Assembly (NCBI GenBank): GCA_031397815.1
Contig: JANNMJ010000188.1
Location: forward strand, 1 to 16,195
DNA length: 16,195 nt
Source: JANNMJ01 sp031397815
Lineage (GTDB): Bacteria; Bacteroidota; Bacteroidia; Cytophagales; Hymenobacteraceae
Direction of reading: 5' to 3'
Translations under genes and position numbers: made by a program
The notes under the pieces: generated by a model
Seen by the model: the letters and a program-made list of their open reading frames with translations, nothing else
The model's database searches: none
Told to the model about the DNA's origin: nothing
Shown here: positions 15,216 through 16,195 of the stretch, piece after piece
Layout: the number at the start of each line of letters is the position of its first letter
Numbering within the stretch: position 1 is the stretch's first letter

Positions 15216-15650
15216 TCAGAGGCTCGTGCCCGTTGTTAGACTCTCCACCGCCTCTTGCCAGTAATACCAGAAAATCGGATTTTTTGTCGATTGATGACCT
15301 GAAAGCATTCCGTTCTCCAAAACCCACTGGATGCTTATCGGTTTTTTCTCATCAAATAGTCGGTCTAACATCCGTGACATGGCGTCGTAGCCTTGTCTGC
15401 TAGTGATTAGCACTTCATCAGCTGCGAGACTTATCTCGTAAGATGTTTCGTCCGCAACCGATTCTATGGTTTTCAGCCAGAGCCTCCAATAGAAGGGGTC
15501 TATGGGGGGCGCATTCAAGGAAAATTTGCCTGCGCATAAGATATCGGTGTAATCGTCGGAGTCACTCATTTCATGGTAATTCGATAAAACTTTAAGTAGG
15601 GTTTGATATCCTTCCGTATAAGTGATTTGCTGGTTTGGGGAGGAGGGCAT
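15216..15650 (-). CDS. AT-richer hypothetical protein with internal duplication, possibly immunity-like (144 aa)
   Basis: I cannot name this protein with certainty. It consists of two gap-free repeats 73 residues apart: about 11-65 (YTEGYQTLLKVLSNY to DPFYWRLWLKTIESV) and 84-138 (SRQGYDAMSRMLDRL to NPIFWYYWQEAVESL). Matching positions are Gly14/Gly87, Tyr15/Tyr88, Leu22/Leu95, Pro52/Pro125, Trp55/Trp128, Trp58/Trp131 and GluSer63-64/136-137. The motif GY-x-(helix)-acidic-(D/N)P-x2-W-x2-W resembles small CDI/polymorphic-toxin immunity proteins (CdiI_2-like); that link is inference. It has no signal peptide, so it is cytoplasmic. Base composition is visibly AT-richer than the neighbours and codons are unbiased, suggesting recent acquisition. 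No toxin gene is adjacent. Confidence 0.75.
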   Translation of the reverse strand: MPSSPNQQITYTEGYQTLLKVLSNYHEMSDSDDYTDILCAGKFSLNAPPIDPFYWRLWLKTIESVADETSYEISLAADEVLITSRQGYDAMSRMLDRLFDEKKPISIQWVLENGMLSGHQSTKNPIFWYYWQEAVESLTTGTSL

Positions 15651-15734
15651 AGCGGGTGTATTTCGAATGAGTGTTTAATTATTTCAAGTTGCGAATTATG
15701 CCTATAAGTAATCATCCTAAAAAATCACAACTCC

Positions 15735-16195
15735 CTACTCCCGCTCAAACGGATTCGCCGGCTTCACCAGCAAAACCTGCTCCTCGCGCTCGACGCGGAC
15801 GCTGCCTGGGGCGGCGCCGCGCGGCTTGCGGACGTACTTGCGCGGCGTGACGATGACGGGGCACAGCGAATCGGATTTGCGCTTGGAATACCATGCGGCG
15901 AGGGCGGCGGCTTGCTCGATGACGGGGCGCGGGACGGGCTGGGTGGGGTTCGGGCGCCGAATAACGACGTGCGACCCCGGCACGTCCTTGGCGTGGAGCC
16001 AAAGGTCGTCTTTGCGGGCGTGGCGCAGGGTTAGCTCATCGTTGTTGGCGGCGGAGCGGCCGACCAGAATGCGGTACCCGTGGCTCTCGAACTCCTTGAA
16101 GGGGGTGGCGGGGAGGGCGGCGTCGGCTTTGGATTGATTCAGCTCGTCGGTGAGGCCTTGCTCGCGGAGCCAGTTACGGAGCTGGCGGAAATCGG
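15735..16195 (-). CDS. rqcH: NFACT-family protein (RqcH/Rqc2/fibronectin-binding-like), C-terminal part
   Basis: The frame is open from the right edge (first full codon 16193-16191) to the TAG at 15737-15735, giving about 152 residues that start DFRQLRNWLREQGL. It covers the C-terminal NFACT-R (DUF814) domain: FKEFESHGYRILVGRSAANNDELTLRHARKDDLWLHAKDVPGSHVVIRRP. DDLWLHAKDVPGSHV is the hallmark of this family. In bacteria RqcH binds stalled 50S subunits with peptidyl-tRNA and recruits tRNA-Ala to add C-terminal Ala tails. The N-terminal NFACT-N and coiled-coil parts lie beyond the window. The ORF start seen at 15983 is an internal GTG and not a real start. The symbol is given by family; activity in this organism is inferred. 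Confidence 0.93.
   Translation of the reverse strand, partial: DFRQLRNWLREQGLTDELNQSKADAALPATPFKEFESHGYRILVGRSAANNDELTLRHARKDDLWLHAKDVPGSHVVIRRPNPTQPVPRPVIEQAAALAAWYSKRKSDSLCPVIVTPRKYVRKPRGAAPGSVRVEREEQVLLVKPANPFERE

Noticed and set aside
15662..15668. TTCGAAT shared with the tRNA-Leu T loop, as a possible att repeat of an integrated element
   Set aside because: Only 7 bases match, the flanks differ, and no integrase is present; chance is sufficient.

Overview
The window looks like chromosome of a GC-rich Bacteroidota bacterium, most likely a Hymenobacter-like member of the Cytophagales. Three things point there. Two large secreted proteins end in type IX secretion system (T9SS) sorting domains, one type B and one type A. 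Several genes are preceded by the Bacteroidota promoter box TAnnTTTG instead of a sigma70 -10, and most starts lack a clear Shine-Dalgarno. The core genes also fit: a b558-type succinate dehydrogenase membrane subunit, FabD, PaaN and an NFACT (RqcH) protein. The genus is an inference from these features, not from any search.

Layout, left to right. The 5' part of sdhC (minus) runs off the left edge. A 931-aa type B T9SS protein (plus) is followed by a hairpin terminator and then fabD (plus) with its own promoter. Between fabD and the converging 1134-aa S8 serine protease (minus, type A T9SS domain) lies a 300-bp block with a very long palindromic terminator, a second palindrome that repeats the tip of the first, and a 56-bp tandem repeat with an inverted third arm. 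The protease is divergent from paaN (plus), and a 12-bp inverted repeat flanks the shared control region. After the strong paaN terminator comes a run of small genes: a 71-aa unknown (minus), a small GNAT-like protein (plus), a two-domain VOC protein (minus), a 102-aa coiled-coil protein (minus), a 180-aa secreted unknown (minus), a divergent PAP2 phosphatase (plus) and a PepSY-like lipoprotein (plus). Then come tRNA-Leu(GAG) with an almost ideal promoter and terminator, two unknown minus-strand genes (the second clearly AT-richer), and the 3' end of an NFACT/RqcH gene running off the right edge.

The genes do not form one pathway; most are single-gene units with their own promoter or terminator. 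Functional groups are respiration (sdhC), fatty-acid synthesis (fabD), T9SS secretion cargo (two proteins), aromatic catabolism (an isolated paaN), envelope proteins (PAP2, lipoprotein, secreted unknown) and translation or ribosome rescue (tRNA-Leu, NFACT). I found no convincing new multi-gene system. The best candidates for novelty are the repeat and palindrome block at 4588-4823, the AT-rich internally duplicated protein at 15216-15650 (possibly immunity-like), and the inverted repeat around the protease/paaN control region.
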